From: Viridibacterium silvisoli
Lineage (GTDB): Bacteria > Pseudomonadota > Gammaproteobacteria > Burkholderiales > Rhodocyclaceae
Direction of reading: 5' to 3'
DNA: 64,000 nt
Assembly (NCBI RefSeq): GCF_036017035.1
Contig: NZ_JAYXHS010000003.1
Coordinates: 1-64,000 of the forward strand
Part shown: positions 17,916-27,900 of the stretch, one piece after another
Numbering within the stretch: the stretch's first letter is position 1
How the letters are laid out: each line of letters opens with the position of its first letter
Made by a program: the position numbers and the translations under genes
Notes under the pieces: generated by a model
Database searches by the model: none
Seen by the model: the letters and a program-made list of their open reading frames with translations, nothing else
What the model was told of the DNA's origin: nothing

Positions 17916-18469
17916 TGCTATTTCCGAACAAGTCCGATCAAAACGAAACCGCACGCGGTAAAGCAGCAAAGCTCAAACTGATGGCCTTCGACGTCGATGG
18001 CGTCCTGACCGATGGCACATTGTTCTTCACGCCGGCAGGTGACGAGATCAAGGCCTTTTCCAGCCTCGACGGCCACGGCCTCAAGATGCTCGGCGAAGCT
18101 GGCATTACCGTAGCCATCATCACCGGCCGCAACTCACGCATGGTCGAACTGCGCGCGGCCAACCTCGGCGTGGCCCATTTGTTCCAGGGGGTCGAGGACA
18201 AGCGCGCGGTCATGCGTGGCCTGCGCGAACAACTCGGGCTGTCGGCGGAGCAAAGTGGTTACATGGGTGACGACGTGGTGGACCTGCCCATCCTGCGTGA
18301 TTGTGGTTTCTCTGCGTCAGTCAGCGATGGACATCCCTTCGTGCATCGCCATGTCGACTTCGTGACTCGCCAGGGAGGCGGCCGCGGTGCGGTGCGCGAA
18401 CTGAGTGACTTCATCCTGAATGCGCAAGGCAAGCTCGATGCCATGCTCGACAGCTACCTGACCCGCTGA
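17915..18469 (+). CDS. kdsC: KDO-8-phosphate phosphatase KdsC
   Basis: Dephosphorylates 3-deoxy-D-manno-octulosonate 8-phosphate in the cytoplasm. It is a 184-aa HAD-family enzyme with the catalytic DVDGVLTDG motif (Asp 26 and 28), IITGRNS as motif II and GDDVVDLPIL as motif IV. It lacks a cap domain, as expected for the tetrameric C0 phosphatases. Overlaps kdsD and lptC. Confidence 0.95.
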   Translation: MLFPNKSDQNETARGKAAKLKLMAFDVDGVLTDGTLFFTPAGDEIKAFSSLDGHGLKMLGEAGITVAIITGRNSRMVELRAANLGVAHLFQGVEDKRAVMRGLREQLGLSAEQSGYMGDDVVDLPILRDCGFSASVSDGHPFVHRHVDFVTRQGGGRGAVRELSDFILNAQGKLDAMLDSYLTR

Positions 18470-19032
18470 TGCGCCGCCTGCCCGCCCTGCTCCCCATTAT
18501 CGTCGCCGCCTTGCTGGCGCTGGCCACTTACTGGCTGCAATTCGTGGTCAGCAGTGAGCGGCCATCTGGCCTGGGCAATGACCGCGGCGATCCCGATGCA
18601 ATTGTCGAGAATTTCCATGTCGACAAGTTTGATCAGCAGGGCAAACTCGCCATGGTCCTCGAAGCCGACGAACTCAAGCACTTCCCGAAAGACGACTCCG
18701 CCGACCTGAAACAGCCACGAGTGCGCTTCCTCTCAGCCGGGCGCGACAGCCACTGGCGCAGCGACAAGGCACGCGTCACGGAACGGGGTGATCACATCGT
18801 CCTGACCGAAAACGTGCGAGGCGTGCGCGTAGCGACGGCACAATCCCCCGAGCAAGTGCTGACGACCACCGAAGTCATCCTGCTGACTGACGATGAAATA
18901 GCCCAGATTCACCAGCCTCTGACTGTAACCCAGGCGGGAACCCGTATCGATGCTGCCAGCGGCGAATGGAACAATATTGAAGGCTTGCTGCAACTCAAGC
19001 AGGTTGACGCCACACTCCAACGAAATCCTTGA
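18469..19032 (+). CDS. lptC: LPS transport protein LptC
   Basis: Bitopic inner-membrane protein that passes LPS from the LptBFG transporter to periplasmic LptA. It is 187 aa with one N-terminal helix (LLPIIVAALLALATYWLQF, residues about 6-24) and a periplasmic beta-jellyroll domain. It starts within the kdsC stop (TGATG). The order kdsC-lptC-lptA is standard. Confidence 0.9.
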   Translation: MRRLPALLPIIVAALLALATYWLQFVVSSERPSGLGNDRGDPDAIVENFHVDKFDQQGKLAMVLEADELKHFPKDDSADLKQPRVRFLSAGRDSHWRSDKARVTERGDHIVLTENVRGVRVATAQSPEQVLTTTEVILLTDDEIAQIHQPLTVTQAGTRIDAASGEWNNIEGLLQLKQVDATLQRNP

Positions 19033-19057
19033 CGAATAATTTGACGCCGAACTGATC

Positions 19058-19624
19058 ATGTCCAACTCCAGAACCCTGATCGCCCTGAGCTTGAGCGTCG
19101 TTGCCGGCGCCGTCGCGGTGTACTCCACATCAGCAAACGCCGAACGCGCTGATCGCGAAAAACCCGTGCGCATCCTTGCAGACTATTCCCCGGTCAGCGA
19201 CAAGACCAAGACCCTGACACTCGAAGGGCACGTAAAGATCAGCCAGGGCACGCTGGTCATCACCTCCAACAAGGCGGTCGTGACACAAGATGCTGAAGGC
19301 TTCCAGACGGCAGTAGCGACTGGCGGCGAGGGCGGTCTGGCGCGCTTGCAACAGAAGAGCGAAGGCAAGGATGAAATGGTATATGCCGAAGCCGAACGCA
19401 TCGAATACGACGCACGCACCGAGACTGCGGTCCTGATCAAGCGCGCGTGGATTCGCAAGGGCGTCAATGAAACCTGCGCCGACACCATTGAATACAACGC
19501 ACAGACTGAAACATCGAAAAGCCGCAGTGCCGCCAAACCCGGAGACCAGGTTTCCATCGTATTGCCGGGCAAGGCGAGCCAGTCTGCGCCGATTGCCACC
19601 ATTACTTGCGAGCGCAAGAAGTAG
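19058..19624 (+). CDS. lptA: LPS transport periplasmic protein LptA
   Basis: Periplasmic bridge protein carrying LPS to the outer membrane. It is 188 aa with a signal peptide (SRTLIALSLSVVAGAVAVYS, cleavage near ANA-ER) and an OstA-like domain (LEGHVKISQGTLVITSNKAVV). It begins 25 bases after lptC. The lptB ATPase gene that normally follows is absent, and an intergenic region and a phasin gene come next. Confidence 0.92.
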   Translation: MSNSRTLIALSLSVVAGAVAVYSTSANAERADREKPVRILADYSPVSDKTKTLTLEGHVKISQGTLVITSNKAVVTQDAEGFQTAVATGGEGGLARLQQKSEGKDEMVYAEAERIEYDARTETAVLIKRAWIRKGVNETCADTIEYNAQTETSKSRSAAKPGDQVSIVLPGKASQSAPIATITCERKK

Positions 19625-19634
19625 CCAGCCCTTC

Positions 19635-19655
19635 CCGCCCGCGTCCTGCGGGCGG
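19635..19655 (+). terminator. Hairpin after lptA (weak terminator)
   Basis: An 8-bp perfect stem CCGCCCGC/GCGGGCGG with a 5-base loop lies 11 bases after the lptA stop. There is no T-run, so it may act only as a 3' end stabiliser or a rho-dependent stop. The rest of 19656-19800 holds no gene that I can see. Confidence 0.4.
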
Positions 19656-19805
19656 CACTACCTGATTTACTTCCCCGTTTCTCACAGCGTGTTGACGCAG
19701 CGCACAGATAAGCCTGGGCGCACACCTTGCCGGCACGTCGCCTTCGTGACATAGTTGCACTGCATCATCTCTATAGCTGGCGCGTCTCAAACAATTGATT
19801 GATTG

Positions 19806-19880
19806 GCACTTTTGTCAATTCAAGCACTTTTAGTGCAATGCACAAATAGTGCTTGACAAAGGGGCTTTTTGACCTAAAAT
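19806..19880 (+). promoter_or_regulatory. Phasin promoter with nested TGCA-rich dyads (candidate PhaR operator)
   Basis: A strong sigma-70 match: TTGACA at 19853-19858, 16-base spacer, TAAAAT at 19875-19880. Overlapping it are several dyads: TTTGTCAA (19811-19818) with TTGACAAA (19853-19860); AAGCACT (19822-19828) with AGTGCTT (19848-19854); GCACT-N3-AGTGC at 19824-19836; GCAC-N5-GTGC at 19840-19852; plus GCACTTTT repeated directly at 19806 and 19824. PhaR repressors are known to bind phasin promoters, and phaR is in this window, so this is the obvious candidate operator. Confidence 0.6.
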
Positions 19881-19963
19881 TGAAATTGTGCGGCGCAACA
19901 TATTCATCCCGGTAGCGCTAGCTTGTTGGCTGTGTCACCCACTCACCTTTGAGGAGATAGAAA

Positions 19964-20521
19964 ATGTTTGCAACCCCTGAGCAATTCGCCAGCATTAACA
20001 AGTCAGCAGTTGAAACCATGCTGACCATCGCGAACACCGCTTTCGCCAGTGTCGAACGTCTTGCCGCTTTGAACCTGAACACCGCCCGCACTGCGCTGGA
20101 AGACAGCGTAGCCAATACCAAGGCTCTGTTCAGCGCCAAGGACCCACAAGAATTCGCCGCACTGCAAGCCAGCCTGGCTCGCCCAACGCTGGAAAAGGCT
20201 GTTGCCTACGGTCGTAGCGTTTATGAAATCGCAACCGAAGTGCAAGGCCAGCTGAGCAAGATCGCTGAAGGTCAAGCCACCGAGATCAAGCAAAACATCG
20301 CAACCACCCTGGACAAGGTTGCCAAGTCGGCACCAGCTGGTTCCGATGTCGCCGTGGCTGCCGTGAAGTCGGCCATCGCTGCCGCCAACTCGGCCTACGA
20401 CAGCATGAGCAAGGCTGCCAAGCAAGTCGCCGAAATGGCTGAAGCCAATGTCACGGCCGCTACCGATGCAACGGTCAAGGCCGTGGGTTCGGCAGCAACG
20501 AAGGCCAAGAAGGCCGCCTGA
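19964..20521 (+). CDS. phaP: Phasin (PHA granule-associated protein)
   Basis: Small amphipathic protein that coats polyhydroxyalkanoate granules. The 185-aa product begins MFATPEQFASINKSAVETM, characteristic of the phasin family of betaproteobacteria, is nearly all alpha-helical and rich in Ala, and ends in an Ala/Lys tail (ATKAKKAA). A good ribosome site, GAGGAG, lies about 8 bases before the ATG. It has its own promoter and terminator. The synthase and reductase genes are about 40 kb away. Confidence 0.93.
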   Translation: MFATPEQFASINKSAVETMLTIANTAFASVERLAALNLNTARTALEDSVANTKALFSAKDPQEFAALQASLARPTLEKAVAYGRSVYEIATEVQGQLSKIAEGQATEIKQNIATTLDKVAKSAPAGSDVAVAAVKSAIAAANSAYDSMSKAAKQVAEMAEANVTAATDATVKAVGSAATKAKKAA

Positions 20522-20552
20522 GTCTTACGATCTGCGCAGAACATCGCGCGAT

Positions 20553-20587
20553 AAAAAAACCGCGCTCCGGAAGGACCGCGGTTTTTT
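20553..20587 (+). terminator. Rho-independent terminator after phaP
   Basis: A-rich left arm with AACCGCG pairing to CGCGGTT, 12-base loop, then a run of six T. It can also work in the opposite direction for the converging CinA-like gene. Confidence 0.85.
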
Positions 20588-20656
20588 CATTTCCGGGCCG
20601 CGTTTCCGGCCTCTCACTTCAGCCCTTTTTTCGGGCCCCATTTCTGTCGCATCGCC

Positions 20657-21421
20657 CTACACGGCGTCATGCAGAGCCGCCATCTCGCACCATGGATGGC
20701 CGTGGCGAGTCATGTCTTCGCGCATCGCCGCCATGGCTGCCGTCACATCATCCGGCGCCCCCTTGGCGCCCAGCTCGATATGTCGTCGCCCCGTCGTACT
20801 ACCCAGACTGGGCAAGCTGAAGATGGTTACTCCAAAGCGTGCTTGCCAGGCATTCATGAGATCCAGTAACTGGCTCTCATGCGTGTGGAGCACAGCAATC
20901 GAATCTTCGGCCCAAGGCTGGGCGTGATGCAGATGACTGTATTGCGTATCCAGCACCCACTCCATCATCGGCCACGCCATCTCCGGAAAACCCGGCAGGA
21001 ACCAGTGGCCGCGTATGCCAAAGCCAGGAATGCGGTTGTACGGGTTCGGAATGATGTGGCTGCCGACCGGTAGCTCTCCCATCATCAGGCGCTGCGGATT
21101 GGCCTCCTCGCCGAACCGCGCGCGGATCTCTCGCTCCGCATCGGCATGCAGCGCTATGTCGACACCAAGCGCGGCTGCCGCACACTGACGTGTATGGTCA
21201 TCCGGCGTCGCGCCAATGCCGCCGAAAGAAAAGACCACGTCACCACTGGCAAACGTCTGGCGCAGCATCTCCGTCAGCAGCGGTCGTTCGTCGCCGCAGT
21301 AGCGCGCCCATGACAAGCTCAGCCCACGCGCCTTGAGCAACTCGATGGCCTTGGGCAGGTGCTTGTCCTGCCTCCTGCCAGAGAGGATTTCATCGCCAAT
21401 GATGAGGACACCGAAAGCCAT
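20657..21421 (-). CDS. CinA/MoaB-type molybdopterin-binding domain protein
   Basis: The 254-aa protein has a MoCF-biosynthesis fold in its N-terminal 170 residues: GVLIIGDEILSGRRQD and FSFGGIGATPDDHTRQ are the typical motifs. Such proteins are annotated as competence/damage-inducible protein A-like. The C-terminal nicotinamide-nucleotide amidase domain of true CinA is absent; instead there is a short unfamiliar C-terminal region. Function is uncertain. It starts 4 bases after the end of the EI24 gene on the same strand and is likely co-transcribed with it. Confidence 0.8.
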   Translation of the reverse strand: MAFGVLIIGDEILSGRRQDKHLPKAIELLKARGLSLSWARYCGDERPLLTEMLRQTFASGDVVFSFGGIGATPDDHTRQCAAAALGVDIALHADAEREIRARFGEEANPQRLMMGELPVGSHIIPNPYNRIPGFGIRGHWFLPGFPEMAWPMMEWVLDTQYSHLHHAQPWAEDSIAVLHTHESQLLDLMNAWQARFGVTIFSLPSLGSTTGRRHIELGAKGAPDDVTAAMAAMREDMTRHGHPWCEMAALHDAV

Positions 21422-21425
21422 GCGG

Positions 21426-22199
21426 TCAGGTCCTCTCCGAACTTGAGAATCGGGCGTCAGTCACATCGATGATGCGCTCTGCGGCACGTGACTCACGCAA
21501 TGCTTGCAGCAGGTAATGCACGAAGGCCAGGCCACTCAATGCGGGCACAAACAGATTGAACACGGGCACAAAGACCAGCACGCCAGCCACGCCACCGATG
21601 GCATAGAGCGCCCCGCGATGTTGGCGCGGCAGCGTGCGCAATTCGTTGCGGTCAGCATGACGCATCAAGACGTCATAGCGATAGCAACGCTGGTTGAGCC
21701 ACGCACTCAGGCACACAGATAGCACCACACCCATGCCCGGGATGAACCACAGCGGCAAACTGCACAAGCCGAGCACCAGAAACAGCATCAATGCCCATAC
21801 TGCGTTGGCCGCGCTGCCGATCTGGCTGCCACCGCGACGCTCCACGAGCTCGGGATAGTCCGTCGTGGCAACGCGGTCGAGCATCAATGGCAAGGCGATC
21901 AGAGAGATCAGCACTGTTGCTGTCAACAGAGACAATGGCAGCAACAGCAGAATCAACAAGACGTGCGTGAAGCCCTCCAGCACCGTAGCCGACGTCGAAC
22001 CGGCAACGAACCAGCTACCGACCCACGGCAGACCTTGCGCCAACCGCACCAGCAGCTCGGCCGCCTGGCCCCACACGAGGACGGCGGCAATCAGCCACGC
22101 CACGAAGGCCACCAGGGTCGGCCACAATAGATGCCACATGACGTCGGGCCGCATCAGGCTGCGTGCGGCGCGCGTCCATGCCAGAGCAAGCTTGCTCAT
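21426..22199 (-). CDS. EI24 / CysZ-like membrane protein
   Basis: A 257-aa polytopic membrane protein with about four to five hydrophobic segments (LLWPTLVAFVAWLIAAVLVW; LLILLLLPLSLLTATVLISL; LMLFLVLGLCSLPLWFIPG) and the central SAWLNQRCYRYDVL-x-x-HAD motif of the EI24 domain family. CysZ, the best-known member, is a sulfate transporter, but this version is not near sulfur genes, so the substrate is unknown. Lies 33 bases after the permease gene. Confidence 0.8.
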   Translation of the reverse strand: MSKLALAWTRAARSLMRPDVMWHLLWPTLVAFVAWLIAAVLVWGQAAELLVRLAQGLPWVGSWFVAGSTSATVLEGFTHVLLILLLLPLSLLTATVLISLIALPLMLDRVATTDYPELVERRGGSQIGSAANAVWALMLFLVLGLCSLPLWFIPGMGVVLSVCLSAWLNQRCYRYDVLMRHADRNELRTLPRQHRGALYAIGGVAGVLVFVPVFNLFVPALSGLAFVHYLLQALRESRAAERIIDVTDARFSSSERT

Positions 22200-22232
22200 G
22201 CATTCCCTTCGTCAAAGATTCATCAGAGTCGG

Positions 22233-24776
22233 TCAGGCGACCGAGCGCAAGCCGTCAACCACGGTCCTCTGCAGCAGCCCGCGCACACCGAGCCAGCCGC
22301 ACACCACGACGCCGATGATTGCCATCAGCACGTAGCCCGACAGGGCCAGCCAGTCAGGGTCGTAGGATATATCGAACACCTTGATGGCCAGAACATAGCC
22401 AGTGGCCACCGCACCAATGGTCGCGAGTATCGCCGACAGTACCCCCAACACGACGAATTCAGAGAGCATGGCCGCCCGGAGTTGCGGGTTGCGTGCCCCC
22501 AGCGTGCGCAGCACGGCCAGCTCATGCATGCGCTCGTCGTGCGTGGCCCGCAGCGCAGACAGCAAGACGACTGCGCCGGCAATCAATGCGAAGGCGAACA
22601 CGAACTGTACGACGCGCACCAGTTTGCTCGTGAGATCCTGTACCTGCGCTATCACCGCGCCGACATCAATCACCGTCAGGTTGGGGAAAGCCGCCACCAG
22701 CGCGTTTATGTCAGCACCTCGCCCGGGCGGCAGCAGGAAGCTTGTGATCCACGAGGTCGGCATCGCCTCGAGCACGCCAGGCGCTGCGGTAAAGAAGAAA
22801 TTCACGCGCATCGAATCCCAGTCCAGCTTGCGGATACTGCCCACCGTACCTGCCACCCGCTGGCCACCAATATCAAACACAACGCTGTCACCCAGCTTGA
22901 TGCCAAGCGTCTTGCCGACGCCCTCTTCCATCGAGAACACTGAGCCACTCTGCGGTGCATCGCCGTGCCACTGTCCGGCAACGATCTTGTTGCCTTCCTG
23001 CATGACGCTTGAATAGGAGAGGTTGAACTCACGGTCCGCAAGATTGCGTGCCCGGTCCTCCTTGTAGTCTTCCGCCACAACCACTTTGCCGCGCAACTCG
23101 ACCAAGCGGCCGCGAATCATCGGCAAGAGCTCAAGCTCAGGCAGATGATGTTCGCGGAAGAACGCCTGCAGCGGCTCGCGCTGTTCCGACTGGATATTGA
23201 GCACAAATTGATTCGGCGCATCCGGCCGCAAGCTGTGCTGCCAGCCACGCAGCAGGTCGCTGGATACAAGCCCCAGCAGCAGCATCGCCATCAGGCCAAG
23301 ACCCAGCGCGACGGATTGCACGATGCTCGCCGATAGCCTGCGATGCATGGCCGCCAGGCCGTAACGCAAACCCCAGGTCGCACGCATGCCGCCATCGCGA
23401 TGACGCGCCATCGCCAACAGGCTCAGGCCGGCCCGCGCCAGCAGTGCGAAAACCAGACAGGCGCCGGCGAACCCTGCCGCGACCCACGCGCCGAGCTTGA
23501 TGTCGCCCGCCACCCACAGGAACAAACCGAGCAGCACGATCGCGCCAGCACTCCATGCACTCAGCGTGCTCGCCTCCGGCCCGCCCCACTCACGTCGCAG
23601 CACATGCACCGGCGGCACGCGCGTCATGTGCAGCAGCTGCGGCGCGACGAAGCCCACGACCAGCGCCACGCCGACCACCAATCCATGCAACACCGGCAAC
23701 ATACCCGGCAAGGGCAAGTCGGCCTTGATGAGAGAACCCGCCAGCGCGGCAATGCCGGCTTGCACGCCAAAACCCACGACGCAGCCGATGGCGGCAACGG
23801 CCAGACCGAACATTGCGAACTCCGTGAGGAACAGACCCAGCAGTTGCGAACGTCGCGCGCCGAAACAGCGCATCGCCGCACAACCATCCAGATGACGCTG
23901 CAAGTAGCGCCGCGCGCAGAGGCCGATCGCCACGGCCGCGAGCACTACCGACAACATCGCCGCGAGGCTCAGGAAATGCTGGATGCGTTCAAGATTGCCG
24001 CGCACCTCGGGCCGCGCATTGTCGATGCTCTCGAGTTGCTGGCCGCCGCCGAGCTGCGGCTTGACCCACGCCTCGAATCGATCGACGAGCTTGCGTGCAT
24101 CAGCACCGCTGCCATCCGCCGCGATCTGCATGCGATAGCGCACACGACTGCCTTCCTGGATCAAACCGGTCGATGCCAGATCGGCAGCATTGACCATGAT
24201 GCGCGGAATGAAATTGAAGAAGCCGTTGCCACGATCCGACTCGAAGGTAATCAGCGCGCCGACACGCAGCTTGATCTTGCCGAGACTGACCAGATCACCA
24301 GGCTTGACGTCCAGCGCGCTGAGCAATCGCTCCTCGACCCAGGCTTCACCCGGCGGGGGAATACGCCCCGCCTCGCGCGCCTCGCCGCCCATGCGATCGG
24401 CGATCTTCAGGCTGCCGCGCAAGGGGTACTGCGGCTCGACGAATTTGACGGCAGAGAGCTGCGCCACGTCGTCGGTGCTGACCATACTCGAGAAGGTCAG
24501 CGTATTCGTCGCACGCAAGCCCATGCGTTGCGCCTCCTGCTGCCAGGCTTTCGGCAGTGGCGCATCGCCGGAGACGAGCAGGTCGCCACCAAGCAATTGC
24601 GTGGCATCGCGCTTGAGCGCCTGCTGCACACGTTCGGTGAAGAAGCCCACGCTGGTCAGGCTGGCGACGGCAATCAGCAGCGCAATGCCCAGCAAGGTCA
24701 GTTCGCCAGCGCGGAAGTCGCGGCGAAGCATGGAAAGGGAAAGCCGGACGCTGGGCAGAATATTCTTGAAATGCAT
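22233..24776 (-). CDS. FtsX-like ABC transporter permease (YbbP type)
   Basis: Large inner-membrane permease of 847 aa from the ATG at 24776 (MHFKNILPSVRLSLSMLRRDF); an ATG 9 bases earlier is equally possible and a longer upstream frame is unlikely. It has one N-terminal helix, a large periplasmic domain, and two sets of three to four helices (about residues 265-480 and 730-835), the layout of YbbP/LolE-like exporters. The partner ATPase (YbbA-like) is not adjacent. In other bacteria this type forms an esterase-linked YbbAP complex. Start of the minus-strand group permease, EI24, CinA-like. Confidence 0.82.
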   Translation of the reverse strand: MHFKNILPSVRLSLSMLRRDFRAGELTLLGIALLIAVASLTSVGFFTERVQQALKRDATQLLGGDLLVSGDAPLPKAWQQEAQRMGLRATNTLTFSSMVSTDDVAQLSAVKFVEPQYPLRGSLKIADRMGGEAREAGRIPPPGEAWVEERLLSALDVKPGDLVSLGKIKLRVGALITFESDRGNGFFNFIPRIMVNAADLASTGLIQEGSRVRYRMQIAADGSGADARKLVDRFEAWVKPQLGGGQQLESIDNARPEVRGNLERIQHFLSLAAMLSVVLAAVAIGLCARRYLQRHLDGCAAMRCFGARRSQLLGLFLTEFAMFGLAVAAIGCVVGFGVQAGIAALAGSLIKADLPLPGMLPVLHGLVVGVALVVGFVAPQLLHMTRVPPVHVLRREWGGPEASTLSAWSAGAIVLLGLFLWVAGDIKLGAWVAAGFAGACLVFALLARAGLSLLAMARHRDGGMRATWGLRYGLAAMHRRLSASIVQSVALGLGLMAMLLLGLVSSDLLRGWQHSLRPDAPNQFVLNIQSEQREPLQAFFREHHLPELELLPMIRGRLVELRGKVVVAEDYKEDRARNLADREFNLSYSSVMQEGNKIVAGQWHGDAPQSGSVFSMEEGVGKTLGIKLGDSVVFDIGGQRVAGTVGSIRKLDWDSMRVNFFFTAAPGVLEAMPTSWITSFLLPPGRGADINALVAAFPNLTVIDVGAVIAQVQDLTSKLVRVVQFVFAFALIAGAVVLLSALRATHDERMHELAVLRTLGARNPQLRAAMLSEFVVLGVLSAILATIGAVATGYVLAIKVFDISYDPDWLALSGYVLMAIIGVVVCGWLGVRGLLQRTVVDGLRSVA

Positions 24777-24978
24777 GGCACGCATGATGTGGCAAAGGAT
24801 GTCTCGCGGACAACTTGTTTGCAGACAGCCCGCGCAGCGCTTCGTTCCGCGTCCGGCGCCGAACCATGGGGAGACCTGCCGGCAACGTATAATGCGCAGC
24901 TCACCGCACACCGGCCCGGGTCGCCCCGATCAATGCCGCTGAGCGGTGTCGTGCATTCAACTCAGTCCAGCCCGTGTC

Positions 24979-27900
24979 ATGACCGCCTCCTCTTCCGCTC
25001 CGCTGCAACCTCTCAACACCATCGCCCTGCCCAAGCCGGGTCAGCGCCTCGATCTGCCGCTGCTGCACGGTTCCGCCGACGCGGCCGCATTGGCGCAACT
25101 CGCCAGCACTGGGCAGAAGCTACTGGTCATCACGGCCAACCCGCTCGACGCGCAACGCCTGAAAGAAGAGATCGCGTGGTTCGCGCCGGACGTCAAAGCG
25201 CACCTGCTGCCGGACTGGGAAACGCTGCCCTACGATAATTTCTCGCCGCATCAGGACCTGATCTCCGAACGTCTGGCGACACTGCACGCGATCCAACGCG
25301 GTGACTCGGACCTGACGCTGGTGCCCGCCTCCACCGCGTTGTACCGCATGGCGCCGCCCTCCTACATGGCGGCCTACACCTTCTTCCTCAAGGCCAAGGC
25401 AAAGCTCAATCTGGACGCGCTGCGCAACCAGATGACGATTGCCGGTTATGACCATGTCACGCAGGTCATCCGCCCCGGCGAGTTCTCGGTGCGCGGCGGC
25501 CTGATCGATCTGTTCCCGATGGGCGCGGCCATGCCTTACCGCATCGACCTGTTCGATGACGAAATCGACACCATCCGCACCTTCGATCCGGACACGCAAC
25601 GCACGCTGTTTCCCGTGCCGGAAATACGCATGCTGCCGGCGCGCGAATTCCCGCTCGACGACAAGGCGCGCACCTCGTTCCGCCAGCGCTTCCGCGAGGC
25701 TTTCGAGGGCGACCCGACGAAATCCATCATCTACAAGGACATCTCGAACGGCATCGCCTCGCCAGGCATCGAGTACTACCTGACGCTGTTCTTCGAAGAA
25801 ACGGCAACGATCTTCGACTACCTGCCCAAAGACGTAGTACTCGTTACGCACAAAGACGTGCCCGCTGCCGTCGACGCGTTCTGGGTCGAGGCCAACAGCC
25901 GCTACAAGCTCATGGCCGGTGATCGCGTGCGACCACTGCTGCCACCCGACCAGCTCTTCCTGCCCGCTGAGCAGTTCTTCACAGCAGCGAAGGTATTGCC
26001 GCGACTCGCCATGAGCGAAGCTGGCGCCGGCATGCCGACGACATCGCCATTGCCCGACCTCGGTGTCGAGCGCAAGGCGAACGACCCGCTGCACAAGCTC
26101 AAGAACTACCTCAACAACTTCACGTGGCGCGTGCTGATCCTCGCCGAGTCCGCGGGTCGTCAGCAGACCATCAATGAGTACTTCGCCGAGTACGGTCTCA
26201 AGCCAGCCGCCAGTGCGGACCTCGACGGCTTCCTGTCGAGCGATGCCAAGCTGTCCCTGTCCGTCGGGCCGCTCAGCAACGGTTTCGTACTGCCGGGCGC
26301 GAACATCGCCATCCTCACCGAGAACGAGTTGTACGCCAGCCAGGCGCGCCCGCGCGGACGTGGTCGCGATGCGCGCAAGACTTCCGTCGAGGGCTGGCTC
26401 AAGGATCTTTCCGAGCTCAAGGCCGGCGACCCCGTCGTGCACGCCAGCCACGGCATCGGCCGCTACCTCGGCCTGATCCACATGGACCTCGGCGAAGGCG
26501 ACACCGAGTTCCTGCATCTGGAATACGCGGACGACACCAAGCTCTACGTGCCGGTATCGCAACTGCATGTCATCACGCGCTATGCCGGCGCCGATCCCGA
26601 AGCCGTGCAGCTGCACAAGCTCGGCAGCGGCCAATGGGAAAAGGCCAAGAAGAAAGCGGCCGCGCAGGTGCGCGATACGGCCGTCGAGCTGCTGCAGCTC
26701 TACGCGCAACGCGCTGCACGGCCGGGCCACAAGTTCGACTTCCAGCAGCACGATCTCGATGCATTCGCCGAGGGCTTCGGCTTCGAAGAAACGGGCGACC
26801 AGCTCACAGCCATCAACGCCGTCGTCGAAGACATGCGCTCGGGCCGGCCAATGGATCGTCTGGTCTGCGGCGACGTGGGCTTCGGCAAGACGGAAGTCGC
26901 CCTACGCGCCGCCTTCATCGCCATCTCCGACGGCAAGCAGGTCGCCGTGCTGTGTCCGACCACGCTGCTCGCCGAGCAGCACTATCAAACGTTTGCAGAC
27001 CGCTTCGCCGACTGGCCGGTGAAGGTCGCCGAGATCTCGCGTTTCCGCAGCGCCAAGGAGCAGACCGAGGCACTCGAGCTGCTAGCCGAAGGCAAGGTCG
27101 ACATCCTCATCGGCACGCACCGCCTGCTGCAGAAGGACGTGGAGTTCAAGCAGCTCGGCCTCGTCATCATTGACGAAGAGCACCGCTTCGGCGTGCGCCA
27201 GAAGGAAGCGCTCAAGGCGCTGCGCAAGGACGTCGACATCCTCACGCTCACCGCCACGCCGATTCCGCGCACGCTGGGCATGGCGATGGAAGGCTTGCGC
27301 GAGTTTTCCGTCATCGCCACGGCGCCGCAGAAGCGCCTCTCCATCAAGACCTTCGTGCAAGGCTGGTCGAAGGGCGTGGTGCGCGAAGCCGTGCTGCGCG
27401 AGTTCAAGCGCGGCGGCCAGGTGTACTTCCTGCACAACGAAGTCGACACCATCGAGAACATGCGCGAGGCGCTCACCGAGCTGTTGCCGGAAGCACGCAT
27501 CGTCGTCGGCCACGGCCAGTTGCCGGAGCGCGAACTCGAACGCGTGATGAAGGACTTCACCGCGCAGCGCGCCAACCTGCTGCTGTGTACGACCATCATC
27601 GAGACGGGTATCAACATCCCGACGGCGAATACCATCGTCATCAACCGTGCCGATCGCTTTGGACTCGCGCAGCTGCACCAGCTACGTGGCCGCGTCGGTC
27701 GCTCGCACCATCAGGCCTACGCCTACCTGCTGACGGATGCCGGCGTGAAGCCGAGCGCTAACGCGCAGAAACGTCTCGAAGCCATCACCATGATGGAAGA
27801 CCTCGGTTCCGGCTTCTTCCTCGCCATGCACGACCTGGAGATCCGCGGCGCGGGCGAAGTGCTCGGCGACTCGCAATCCGGCGAAATCCAGCAGGTCGGT

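Noticed and set aside
23343..25238. 631-codon plus-strand open frame opposite the FtsX-like permease and into mfd
   Set aside because: It is antisense to a clear permease and in the mirror frame of GC-rich codons; composition (Gln/Arg/His rich) has no family resemblance.
25120..26751. 543-codon minus-strand open frame opposite mfd
   Set aside because: Shadow of the mfd reading frame, Val/Glu/Arg-rich with no recognisable domain.
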